Assembly: GCA_039806065.1 (NCBI GenBank)
Contig: JBDKJS010000147.1
Location: 1 to 21,280, forward strand
Direction of reading: 5' to 3'
DNA from: JBDKJS01 sp039806065
GTDB taxonomy: Bacteria; Bacteroidota; Bacteroidia; AKYH767-A; 2013-40CM-41-45
DNA: 21,280 nucleotides
Part shown: one piece after another, positions 1-6,967 of the stretch
Layout: the number at the start of each line of letters is the position of its first letter
Position numbering within the stretch: position 1 is the first letter of the stretch
The notes under the pieces: generated by a model
Told to the model about the DNA's origin: nothing
The model's input: only the letters and a program-made list of their open reading frames with translations
Databases searched by the model: none
Translations under genes and position numbers: made by a program

Positions 1-677
1 TAGAGTTGGCAGCAAAGGTTTATCATCAAATGACTTGGAAGAACAAAGCCAACCATATTGCTAACTTAGTAAGTCATAATTTTAGTCACCGTGGTAAAAG
101 GAATCTAATCCACCCCAAAGCACATCATTTAGCAAGGCTTTATAAAAAAGATCAATATTTTTGGAGTAGCTTTTCTCCTGCCGGTTATCAAGTTCATTTT
201 GATATGCCTGGAAATACTTTCGCTGTTTTAGCTGGTTTAAACCACCATCAAAAATCATTGAAAACATTCATCAATAAAACTGCAAAAGAATTGGGCTCTT
301 GGTTATTGCCTGTACATTTTCCCATCATCAAAAAAGGTGACCCTGAATGGGCTTTACTATCCCAAAATTATACCTACAAATTTAAAAATAAGCCTTATCA
401 CTTTCACAACGGAGGAGCATGGCCCATATTTTTGGGCTGGTTGGGTGTAGCCCTTTCCATAAAAAAAATAGACAAAATAACCATTCAATTATACAACTGT
501 CTAACCCAACAAATGACCAGAGCAAAAGAAAATCTTCGCTTTAGTGAATATTTTACTACTGATTTTTTTAAACCCCAAGGCACTAGCAATTTGTGCTTTT
601 CTGCCGCAGGATTGCTCTTATTGCACCATACTGTTTTTAATCACCAAACCCTTCAACAGCAATTAAAAAAACTATGA
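1..677 (+). CDS. Partial glycoside hydrolase, (alpha/alpha)6-barrel type (MGH1/GH63/GH100-like), 3' part
   Basis: The reading frame is open to the left edge (first full codon at 3-5, Glu) and has no convincing start, so the N-terminal part lies outside the window. A TTG at 6 is in frame but need not be the start. About 224 residues are visible. Near nt 396-425 is the run YHFHNGGAWP, the His-Asn-Gly-Gly-x-Trp-Pro pattern of amylo-alpha-1,6-glucosidase, neutral invertase and mannosylglycerate-hydrolase-like (alpha/alpha)6 enzymes. The C-terminal PQG..N.CFSAAG fits the final helices of that fold. No signal peptide can be judged. The stop overlaps the next gene's ATG (ATGA at 674-677). With the downstream kinase and sugar symporter it probably hydrolyses an imported small glycoside in the cytoplasm. 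The substrate (sucrose, glycosylglycerate, maltooligosaccharide) cannot be read from the fragment. The fold is fairly certain and the specificity is not. Confidence 0.7.
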   Translation, partial: ELAAKVYHQMTWKNKANHIANLVSHNFSHRGKRNLIHPKAHHLARLYKKDQYFWSSFSPAGYQVHFDMPGNTFAVLAGLNHHQKSLKTFINKTAKELGSWLLPVHFPIIKKGDPEWALLSQNYTYKFKNKPYHFHNGGAWPIFLGWLGVALSIKKIDKITIQLYNCLTQQMTRAKENLRFSEYFTTDFFKPQGTSNLCFSAAGLLLLHHTVFNHQTLQQQLKKL

Positions 678-1312
678 TAGGCGATAAAATTAAATTGGAA
701 GAATCATACTTGGATTGCGCATTGAAAGTTTTAAATAAACTGAGCATATTGGATGGGCCAGGTGATTTAAGAAAAAAAGTTTGGTGTATCGCTGGTGAAT
801 CGGGAAGCGGAAAATCTGTTATGTCTCACTGCTTGCAAAAAATTTTAGCAGATCTTAAAATCAAGAGCACTATATTACATATTGATGATTATTATAAACT
901 CCCACCTTTGCAAAATCATGCTCAGAGAATGAAAAATATTAACTGGGTAGGCCCAAATGAAATTAATTTCAATTTACTGACCCAGCATATTAGTGAATAT
1001 AAGGCAAATGCAGCCACCATTGTAAAACCCTTAGTTAATTTTCAAACTTCAACCATCACTGAAGAAACGATTGACTGTGGCCACAGCCTTATATTAATAG
1101 TAGAAGGAACCTATTCTTTTGAATTGAAAGAGGCTGATGAATACATTTTTCTCAGCAGAAATTATATTGACACACTTGCCCAAAGAGTGGCTCGAGGTAG
1201 AGAAGCTTTTGATCCTGATGTGGAGAATATACTTAGCATAGAACATCAAATAGTAAGGCAGTACAAATCAATAGCAAGTGTAGTAATCGATAAGCATTAC
1301 GCTGTAGAATAA
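674..1312 (+). CDS. P-loop kinase of the uridine kinase/phosphoribulokinase superfamily
   Basis: This 212-residue cytoplasmic protein has a textbook Walker A motif, GESGSGKS (residues 41-48). It also has HIDDYY (69-74) at the place of the catalytic DxxYK segment of uridine kinases, LIVEGTYSF (141-149) matching the Walker B-proximal VLEG motif, and an Arg-rich lid (QRVARGRE, 170-177). Length and motif order fit PRK/uridine kinase-like enzymes, which phosphorylate a small hydroxyl substrate with ATP. The segment GPNEINF (93-99) replaces the usual DHPxAF of uridine kinase, so the substrate is probably not uridine. The ATG overlaps the stop of the glycosidase gene by four bases, so translation is likely coupled and the substrate is probably a product of that hydrolase, such as a hexose or glycerate. 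The family call is strong; the substrate is inference. Confidence 0.75.
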   Translation: MIGDKIKLEESYLDCALKVLNKLSILDGPGDLRKKVWCIAGESGSGKSVMSHCLQKILADLKIKSTILHIDDYYKLPPLQNHAQRMKNINWVGPNEINFNLLTQHISEYKANAATIVKPLVNFQTSTITEETIDCGHSLILIVEGTYSFELKEADEYIFLSRNYIDTLAQRVARGREAFDPDVENILSIEHQIVRQYKSIASVVIDKHYAVE

Positions 1313-1321
1313 TGGAAATTA

Positions 1322-1352
1322 ATCTATACATAAATTATTAAATTGTATAGAT
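1322..1352 (+). promoter_or_regulatory. Perfect 9-bp inverted repeat ahead of the sugar symporter gene
   Basis: ATCTATACA (1322-1330) and TGTATAGAT (1344-1352) are perfect reverse complements separated by 13 A/T bases, with arm starts 22 bp apart (about two helical turns). The repeat fills most of the 61-base gap between the kinase gene and the symporter and ends 21 bases before its ATG. It could be an operator for a dimeric regulator or an RNA stem tuning symporter expression. There is no run of T after it, so it is not an obvious terminator. The sequence is seen directly; the function is inferred. Confidence 0.4.
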
Positions 1353-1373
1353 ATACTTTAATTTATTAAGTGT

Positions 1374-2675
1374 ATGAGAAAAGAAAAACTTTCCTTTTGG
1401 CAAATTTGGAACATGAGTTTTGGGTTTTTGGGAGTGCAGTATGCATTCGGTTTGCAACAAGCCAATATGAGCCCCATTTATAGGTACTTAGGAGCCGAAG
1501 AGGATAAGATCCCATTGCTTTGGTTAGCCGGCCCTATAACAGGCCTCCTTATTCAACCTGTTATTGGGGCGATGAGTGATGTTACTTGGCATCCCCGGTG
1601 GGGAAGGCGGAGGCCATATTTTGCAATAGGTGCTGTGCTTGCAAGTGTTGCGCTCATACTTATGCCTCACTCAAGCTCACTATGGATGGCCGCAGGCCTC
1701 TTGTGGATACTTGATAGTGGAGCCAATATTGCCATGGAACCATTTAGGGCATTCATTGCTGATAAACTACCAGAAGAACAAAGATCGACAGGATTTTCTA
1801 TGCAAAGTTTCTTTGTTGGCCTAGGTCAAACATTAGCCAATCTAATGCCATTTTTATTGCCCATTTTAGGCATCACAATGGTGGTGGGTTCAGCCACTGA
1901 TAATGGTATTCCTAATTTTGTAAAACTTAGTTTTTATACAGGTGCAGTTGCTATATTGGTTTCTATTGCCATTACTATTTTTACTACAAAAGAAAATCCC
2001 CCATCACCCAGGGAGCTAGAATCTATAAAAGCCAAACGCTCTGTTCGGAATAATATCATGGAAATAATTTTAGCTTTTAAAGAAATGCCTGCTGCAATGA
2101 AACGACTATGGTGGGTAAAATTTTTTACTTGGATTGGACTACCATTAATGTGGCAATACCTTAGCTTGTCTATTGCTAGGCACGGCTTCAATGCACCCAA
2201 CCCCACTGACCTGGGATTTGATGAAGGGGTAAAGTGGGGTAGTATGGGATTGGCTATATTTAACATTGCTTGCTTTGCAGTGTCTTTTTTACTGCCCATT
2301 AGCTGTGATAGAATTGGACGAAAACAAACACATGCATTGTTTCTTGCCATTGGTGGTTTGGGTTTTATTACCATGCTAGGTAGCAACAATGTCTATTTTA
2401 CCATGGGATGCATGGCATTAGTAGGTTGTTCGTGGGCATCAATCATGGCCATGCCTTATGTATTATTATCTACTGCAGTACCACCACAACGAATGGGAGT
2501 TTACATGGGTATATTTAATATGTTTATAGTTATTCCACAAATAATCAGTATGGTCATTGTCCCTGTAATTTATCATCCTATACTTGGTGGCGATCCTAGA
2601 CATGCCTTGGTATTGGCCGGGATTTGCTTACTGGCTGCAGCGGCAGCATGCTTGCGTTATAAAGAAGATGAATAA
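1374..2675 (+). CDS. MFS sugar-proton symporter, SLC45/GPH-like
   Basis: This 433-residue protein is very hydrophobic with about 12 predicted membrane segments. The loop between helices 2 and 3 reads GAMSD (65-69) followed by RWGRRRP (75-81), the signature of the SLC45 and plant sucrose transporter group (G..SD...R.GRRRP). A second copy in the C-terminal half, near residues 307-315 (SCDRIGRKQ), is the usual MFS internal repeat. Known members move sucrose, maltose or related glycosides with protons across the inner membrane. The ATG at 1374 is the only sensible start, followed by the amphipathic lead KEKLSFWQIWNMSFGF. It is third in the hydrolase-kinase-transporter operon, 61 bases after the kinase. 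I infer import of the glycoside cleaved by the first enzyme; the exact sugar is unknown. Confidence 0.85.
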   Translation: MRKEKLSFWQIWNMSFGFLGVQYAFGLQQANMSPIYRYLGAEEDKIPLLWLAGPITGLLIQPVIGAMSDVTWHPRWGRRRPYFAIGAVLASVALILMPHSSSLWMAAGLLWILDSGANIAMEPFRAFIADKLPEEQRSTGFSMQSFFVGLGQTLANLMPFLLPILGITMVVGSATDNGIPNFVKLSFYTGAVAILVSIAITIFTTKENPPSPRELESIKAKRSVRNNIMEIILAFKEMPAAMKRLWWVKFFTWIGLPLMWQYLSLSIARHGFNAPNPTDLGFDEGVKWGSMGLAIFNIACFAVSFLLPISCDRIGRKQTHALFLAIGGLGFITMLGSNNVYFTMGCMALVGCSWASIMAMPYVLLSTAVPPQRMGVYMGIFNMFIVIPQIISMVIVPVIYHPILGGDPRHALVLAGICLLAAAAACLRYKEDE

Positions 2676-2706
2676 TATAGTTAAATATATTCGCTATAAT
2701 TTTTTT
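2676..2706 (+). terminator. Weak intrinsic terminator after the sugar operon
   Basis: TATAG (2676-2680) can pair with CTATA (2694-2698) around a 13-base loop, followed by a run of seven T at 2700-2706. The stem is short and AT-only apart from one G-C pair, so this is a weak candidate. It sits directly after the symporter stop and before the convergent maeB gene. Confidence 0.3.
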
Positions 2707-2809
2707 AGAAATTTTATAATAATAACGTAATTAAATACTGCATTAACCTAATTGAATACCTATCACGATTTATTGAAAACAATCATTTTTTTAAAAATGA
2801 CAGCTTACT

Positions 2810-5080
2810 CTAAACCCCTTTTCTACTTTGTGCATCAGCCACAGCTATGGTAACCATGTTCACAATCTCACGCACACTTGATCCTAGTTGTAAAATATGC
2901 ACTGGCTTTTTAGTTCCCAATAGTATTGGCCCAATGGCTTCGGCATTGCCTAATTCTTGAAGTAGTTTATAGGCAATATTACCTGCATCTAGATTGGGGA
3001 AAATTAGTGTATTCGCGCCACTGTCAGCAAATTCACAAAATGGAAAATTTTCTTTCAATAGTGACGGATTTAGAGCAATGTTGGCTTGCATTTCACCATC
3101 TACCATCATGCCAGGGAATCTACTGTGAAGTTGAGCCACAGCATCGCGCACTTTTTTAGCCTGGTCATCATCACTAGCCCCAAAATTAGAATAGCTTAAC
3201 AAGGCTATTTTTGGTTTTACATTGAACCGTTGCACAGCCCATGCAGTTAAGAGCGTTATTTCTACCAAGTCATCACTACTAGGATTAGCATTAATAGTAG
3301 TATCTGCAAAGAATATAGGACCCCGCTTGGTCACCATGATATACATACCTGCAAGCTTTTTTACATCATCTTGAGTCCCTATTATTTGCAGCGCAGGTCG
3401 TATAGTATCACTGTATTTTCTTGTTAATCCACTTATCAATGCATCGGCCTCACCAGTTTCCACCATCATTGATCCATAGTAGTTGCGCTCACTCATTATC
3501 TTTTTAGCTTCATAATGATTGAAACCTCGCCTGCCTCTTTTCTTAAAAAATATTTCGCCAAACATATTTCGCTTCTCATCTTCCACCCGCGGATCAATGA
3601 TTGGCGTATCACCTAGATCTAAATTATTTTCTTCCATCAAGGCCTTTATCTTGGTCACATTCCCAAGCAGTATTGGCTTTGCAATTCCTTCATCACGCAC
3701 AATCTGTGCAGCCTTTAGTATTTTATAGTTATCGGCTTCTGCAAATACCACCCGCTGTGGATTTTGCTTTGCTCTATTGGTAACCACTCTCATTAGCTTA
3801 TTGTCATGCCCTAATCTTTTTTCCAATTCCTCTACATACACATTCCAATTAATGATCTTGTGCTGCGCCACACCACTGGCTATAGCAGCCTTGGCTACCG
3901 CTGGCGCCACAGTACTTATCAATCTTGGATCAAGTGGCTTAGGAATAATATAATCCACCCCAAATGTTATGTTCTTCTTGTTGTATGCCAGATTCACTAT
4001 TTCAGGTACCGGCTCTTTAGCCAAGTCGGCTATGGCATGCACAGCAGCCAACTTCATTTCTTCATTAATACATTTAGCCCTTACATCAAGTGCACCTCTA
4101 AAAATAAAAGGAAACCCAAGCACATTGTTCACCTGATTTGGATAATCACTACGCCCAGTTGCCATAATAATGTCTTCACGTGCTGCCATCGCTTCCTCAT
4201 AACTAATCTCTGGAGTAGGATTGGCCAATGCAAAAACAATAGCATTCTTGGCCATACTTCGCACCATTTCTTTCGTTACAATATTACCCTTGCTTAAACC
4301 CACAAAAACATCTGCCCCTTTAATAGCCTCTGCTAGCGTATTTAATTTTGTATCGTTAACAAAGAATAATTTATTCGCATCCAAATCTTTTCTTGACTTG
4401 TTCAGCACACCTGTACTGTCAAGCATTATAATATTTTCTTTTTTTGCACCTAGCGAAATATAGAGCTTTGCACAACTAATGGCCGATGCACCTGCACCAT
4501 TTACCACTATCCTTACCTTATCTATTTTTTTATTCGCTATTGAAAGTGAGTTAATCAATGCCGCAGCCGATATTATCGCAGTGCCATGTTGGTCATCATG
4601 CATAATGGGAATATCCAATTCTGCCTTTAACCGCTGTTCAATTTCAAAACACTCTGGTGCTTTAATATCCTCTAAATTTATTCCACCAAAAGTTGGCGCT
4701 ATTGCCTTAATAGTTCTTATAAAAGCCTCCACATCTGTTTCGTTCACTTCAATGTCAAACACATCTATGTCAGCAAAAATTTTAAACAATACACCCTTGC
4801 CCTCCATAACCGGTTTACTAGCCTCTGCTCCTATATTGCCCAAGCCTAACACTGCCGTACCATTAGAAATCACCGCCACTAAATTCCCTTTAGCTGTATA
4901 CTTATACACGTCTTCTTTATTTTCGGCTATCCGCAAGCAAGGTTCAGCCACACCTGGTGAGTAGGCAAGTGATAAATCTCGCTGAGAACTGTACGGCTTG
5001 GTTGGTATTACTTCTATCTTTCCAGGACGCCCCATAGCATGATACTCCAGCGCCTCTTGATTTATTTTTTTGTTTGACAT
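2810..5080 (-). CDS. maeB: NADP-dependent malic enzyme with C-terminal phosphotransacetylase domain
   Basis: Oxidatively decarboxylates malate to pyruvate and CO2, producing NADPH in the cytoplasm. The 756 residues match the usual length of MaeB-type hybrid enzymes (about 760). The N-terminal malic domain shows SLAYSPGVAEP (37-47; catalytic Tyr40), EGKGVLFK (93-100; catalytic Lys95) and HDDQHGTA (161-168; metal-binding Asp). The NAD(P)-binding domain has the Rossmann loop VNGAGASA (193-200). From about residue 430 to the end is a PTA/PTB domain; in this enzyme class it is regulatory, responding to acetyl-CoA, rather than an active phosphotransacetylase. The ATG at 5080 has an AAAAGGAG stretch just upstream, unusual for Bacteroidota where Shine-Dalgarno sequences are often absent. 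It is transcribed alone, convergent with the sugar operon and divergent from the rhodanese gene. Confidence 0.95.
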   Translation of the reverse strand: MSNKKINQEALEYHAMGRPGKIEVIPTKPYSSQRDLSLAYSPGVAEPCLRIAENKEDVYKYTAKGNLVAVISNGTAVLGLGNIGAEASKPVMEGKGVLFKIFADIDVFDIEVNETDVEAFIRTIKAIAPTFGGINLEDIKAPECFEIEQRLKAELDIPIMHDDQHGTAIISAAALINSLSIANKKIDKVRIVVNGAGASAISCAKLYISLGAKKENIIMLDSTGVLNKSRKDLDANKLFFVNDTKLNTLAEAIKGADVFVGLSKGNIVTKEMVRSMAKNAIVFALANPTPEISYEEAMAAREDIIMATGRSDYPNQVNNVLGFPFIFRGALDVRAKCINEEMKLAAVHAIADLAKEPVPEIVNLAYNKKNITFGVDYIIPKPLDPRLISTVAPAVAKAAIASGVAQHKIINWNVYVEELEKRLGHDNKLMRVVTNRAKQNPQRVVFAEADNYKILKAAQIVRDEGIAKPILLGNVTKIKALMEENNLDLGDTPIIDPRVEDEKRNMFGEIFFKKRGRRGFNHYEAKKIMSERNYYGSMMVETGEADALISGLTRKYSDTIRPALQIIGTQDDVKKLAGMYIMVTKRGPIFFADTTINANPSSDDLVEITLLTAWAVQRFNVKPKIALLSYSNFGASDDDQAKKVRDAVAQLHSRFPGMMVDGEMQANIALNPSLLKENFPFCEFADSGANTLIFPNLDAGNIAYKLLQELGNAEAIGPILLGTKKPVHILQLGSSVREIVNMVTIAVADAQSRKGV

Positions 5081-5083
5081 ATG

Positions 5084-5091
5084 CTCCTTTT
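5084..5091 (-). promoter_or_regulatory. Ribosome binding site of maeB
   Basis: On the minus strand AAAAGGAG stands three bases before the maeB ATG. A clear Shine-Dalgarno sequence is uncommon in Bacteroidota, and this one fixes the maeB start. The spacing is somewhat short. Confidence 0.5.
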
Positions 5092-5101
5092 ATCTAATTC
5101 G

Positions 5102-5132
5102 CAAAAATAGCACACCCGCATCAAAGCTCCAA
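5102..5132 (-). promoter_or_regulatory. Bacteroidota-type promoter of maeB
   Basis: Reading the minus strand, TTG (5132-5130) is followed after 20 bases by TATTTTTG (5109-5102), an exact match to the -7 consensus TAnnTTTG with the expected spacing from a -33 TTG. Transcription should start near 5095-5097, giving a leader of about 15 bases that contains the AAAAGGAG ribosome site. This is the best-formed promoter in the window. Confidence 0.6.
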
Positions 5133-5138
5133 TAAACA

Positions 5139-5160
5139 TTTTGACATTATTTTGACATTA
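5139..5160. repeat. Perfect 11-bp tandem repeat upstream of the maeB promoter
   Basis: TTTTGACATTA occurs twice head-to-tail with no gap (5139-5149 and 5150-5160). The period is one DNA helical turn, and the pair ends six bases from the -33 element of maeB, at about -43 to -64 relative to the predicted start. That is where an activator would bind. The repeat is exact; its role as an operator is inferred. Confidence 0.5.
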
Positions 5161-5247
5161 TAAACAGCTAAAAAATTTCACCTGCACACTTTCGTATCGT
5201 TATTTACAAAATAATCTAATTGTATAAAAAAAGTATTGTTTGGAAGC

Positions 5248-5361
5248 ATCACCGATAACAGCAACAGATCCACCTACCATCCCGTCTTCGGCATTGCTCC
5301 CTACCAGTAGGGGAGCAGTTAGCCTCAGCCGGGGCTAAAATCACCGGTATCCACCGTTCAC
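5248..5361. other. GC-rich hairpin-bearing intergenic element
   Basis: Inside the 352-base gap between maeB and the rhodanese gene lies a 114-base block with about 55% G+C by hand count, flanked by strongly AT-rich DNA. It is bounded by near-direct repeats ATCACCGATA (5248-5257) and ATCACCGGTA (5340-5349). ATCCACC also occurs twice (5268-5274, 5349-5355). Two adjacent stem-loops are visible: TGCTCCC/GGGAGCA (5295-5301 with 5311-5317) and TTAGCC/GGCTAA (5319-5324 with 5333-5338). I find no convincing coding frame in it. It could be a dispersed intergenic repeat (REP/MITE-like) or a small structured RNA on either strand. Nothing else in the gap is recognisable beyond the maeB promoter region and a T9 run at 5373-5381. 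Confidence 0.5.
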
Positions 5362-5432
5362 ATTTTATGATCTTTTTTTTTATCTTAGTAAGTTGAAACT
5401 TATATTTACATCACCTATAAATTATCATCATC

Positions 5433-6143
5433 ATGCGCACTAGCTTGCCACTTTCCACCACTATTTATTCACTGCTCATTTGTTTATTGCCATCTTGCAA
5501 TGCATCCACCCAAGGCCAGCAATCGCTATCACCCGCCCAATTTGTATCCGCCATTGCTGATACGAATGCCGTCATTCTTGATGTGCGCACTAAGGAAGAG
5601 TTTAATGCAGGCCACCTTGCCAATGCGCTCCTTGCCGATTGGAATTCCGATGAATTTGATACTCGCATTCAAGCCATTGATCATCATAAAACCGTGAATG
5701 TTTATTGTCTTAGTGGAGGCCGATCTGCAGCTGCTGCAGCACACCTTCGTAAAAAAGGATTTACTCAAGTAAATGAATTAGCAGGCGGCATACTGGCATG
5801 GCGCAATGCAAATCTTCCAGAAGTAAAACCATCGTTACCTAGCCATGATGCAATCACACCATCTGTATTTCAAACTAACATTGAAGCACCACATGTACTG
5901 ATAGATTTTTATGCTCCATGGTGTGCGCCATGTCGCAAATTGGATCCTATTATTCAAAACACGTTAGTGGAGTTTCCTAATTTGAAATTAGTAAGAATCA
6001 ATATTGATGAAAACCCTACACTAGCCAAAAATCTCAAAGTGGAAAGTATACCTCAGCTGTTTATTTACAAAAATGGTACACCAGTTTGGTCACACACAGG
6101 AATAATTAGTCAACAAGACCTAATACAAGCACTAAAGAAATAG
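5433..6143 (+). CDS. Periplasmic lipoprotein fusing a rhodanese domain and a thioredoxin domain
   Basis: The 236-residue protein begins with a lipoprotein signal: hydrophobic TIYSLLICLL, then LPSC with lipid Cys22. A single-domain rhodanese follows (about 30-130) with active-site loop CLSGGRS (92-98; Cys92) and the usual ending ELAGGILAW. A linker of about 20 residues leads to a thioredoxin domain (about 143-236) with WCAPC (163-167), the cis-Pro at IPQL (206-209) and the FYAPW strand. I infer an envelope-anchored sulfur-transfer or disulfide-handling protein in which the rhodanese persulfide could be reduced by the attached CxxC. It is divergent from maeB, and its stop lies five bases from that of the convergent next gene. 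Domain calls are firm; the partner is unknown. No trx, dsb or sulfur-oxidation gene lies nearby. Confidence 0.85.
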   Translation: MRTSLPLSTTIYSLLICLLPSCNASTQGQQSLSPAQFVSAIADTNAVILDVRTKEEFNAGHLANALLADWNSDEFDTRIQAIDHHKTVNVYCLSGGRSAAAAAHLRKKGFTQVNELAGGILAWRNANLPEVKPSLPSHDAITPSVFQTNIEAPHVLIDFYAPWCAPCRKLDPIIQNTLVEFPNLKLVRINIDENPTLAKNLKVESIPQLFIYKNGTPVWSHTGIISQQDLIQALKK

Positions 6144-6148
6144 AAAAA

Positions 6149-6805
6149 TTATTCGTCACCTTTTTCATAAGCATTATACTTACGCTTAAACTCACCATTC
6201 TTAACCTGCTGAATAAATTTAGCCCAAGCTAATGGGTTCAGCAAATTGGTTTGAGGGACCGCTCCCGCATTGTAAAATTTAGAACTCTGCTGCTGCATAT
6301 ATGCACGGTAATTCATGCTGCCTGGCATTGGCATTTTATCAGCTAAATAATTCATGTATGCAGGGTCTAAATTTTTCTGAGCTCGCGCCAGATCATCATC
6401 AGGAATTCTTAAATTCTTAAATGCTTCTTTGAATTGTTCCTTCGTGGGCCAAGGGTAAATTACGGCCTCTCTCAGTAAAATAGTGTCAGGACGCAATACT
6501 TGGATGAGGGAGTAATGTTGGTCGGTCAAAGTATCGGGCACTACAAAACTTGATTTTCTATACCCCAGTGAAGTAAATTCAAGTGTATCATTCATCTTTG
6601 CTACTATAGTGAAAAAGCCAAAATAATCGCTGATTACTCCTCTGCTAGTGTTTTTTATTATAATGCTTGCATAGGGCATTGGCTGCAAACTATCGGCAGT
6701 TACCACTATACCGCTTATCTGAATCAAAGAATTGCTGCTGGTGCTTTGAGCCCACGCTTGACATGAAAACAAAAAAGCTATAAAAAATATCCCTAATTTC
6801 TTCAT
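6149..6805 (-). CDS. Secreted protein with carboxypeptidase-like regulatory domain
   Basis: The 218 residues start with a Sec signal peptide (MKKLGIFFIAFLFSCQAWAQ, likely cut after AWA; FSC could also be read as a poor lipobox). Residues about 28-100 form a CarboxypepD_reg-like beta-sandwich: ISGIVV, PMPYASIIIKN, RGVISDYFGFFTI and DTLEFTSLGYR are its typical strands. This domain is common in Bacteroidota outer-membrane and surface proteins, including the N-terminus of SusC-like receptors. Here the barrel is absent and the rest is a charged, probably helical tail ending NAYEKGDE. The gene stands alone, convergent with the rhodanese-thioredoxin gene and divergent from the alkB-like gene. Its function is not known. 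Confidence 0.75.
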   Translation of the reverse strand: MKKLGIFFIAFLFSCQAWAQSTSSNSLIQISGIVVTADSLQPMPYASIIIKNTSRGVISDYFGFFTIVAKMNDTLEFTSLGYRKSSFVVPDTLTDQHYSLIQVLRPDTILLREAVIYPWPTKEQFKEAFKNLRIPDDDLARAQKNLDPAYMNYLADKMPMPGSMNYRAYMQQQSSKFYNAGAVPQTNLLNPLAWAKFIQQVKNGEFKRKYNAYEKGDE

Positions 6806-6953
6806 TCACTAGTTAATTATAAGAGGTATTACAATCGTTCTACTAAAGCTGATCTATTTGCCCAAAACGCCAAAAAGCTTCTGCCATTTTATACAGTGTA
6901 AATATAGTTTTAATTAAATAACCATACTGCTAAGAATATGTTATAAGATTCAT

Positions 6954-6961
6954 TATTTTTG
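6954..6961 (+). promoter_or_regulatory. Candidate -7 promoter box of the alkB-aroQ operon
   Basis: TATTTTTG matches TAnnTTTG exactly and ends six bases before the chosen ATG (6968). Transcription would then begin at or next to the start codon, implying a leaderless or nearly leaderless message. No good -33 TTG is seen about 20 bases upstream, which lowers confidence. Confidence 0.35.
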
Positions 6962-6967
6962 TATTGC

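Noticed and set aside
1934..2389. Open frame of 151 codons antisense to the symporter gene
   Set aside because: The + strand encodes clear transporter motifs; the antisense frame has no recognisable domain.
2783..2800. Palindrome TCATTTTT-TT-AAAAATGA as a terminator of maeB
   Set aside because: The stem is almost pure A/T with a two-base loop and would be unstable. I list only the slightly better candidate at 2676-2706.
3860..4964. Long open frames on the + strand opposite maeB
   Set aside because: They lie wholly antisense to a well-conserved enzyme, have Ser/Ile/His-rich composition expected of a reversed coding strand, and match no family.
5373..5381. T9 run as a terminator of the GC-rich element
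   Set aside because: The nearest stem ends at 5338, 35 bases away, so hairpin and T run are not joined.
6959..6967. Start of the alkB-like gene at TTG 6959
   Set aside because: It lies within the TATTTTTG box, and an ATG follows three codons later.
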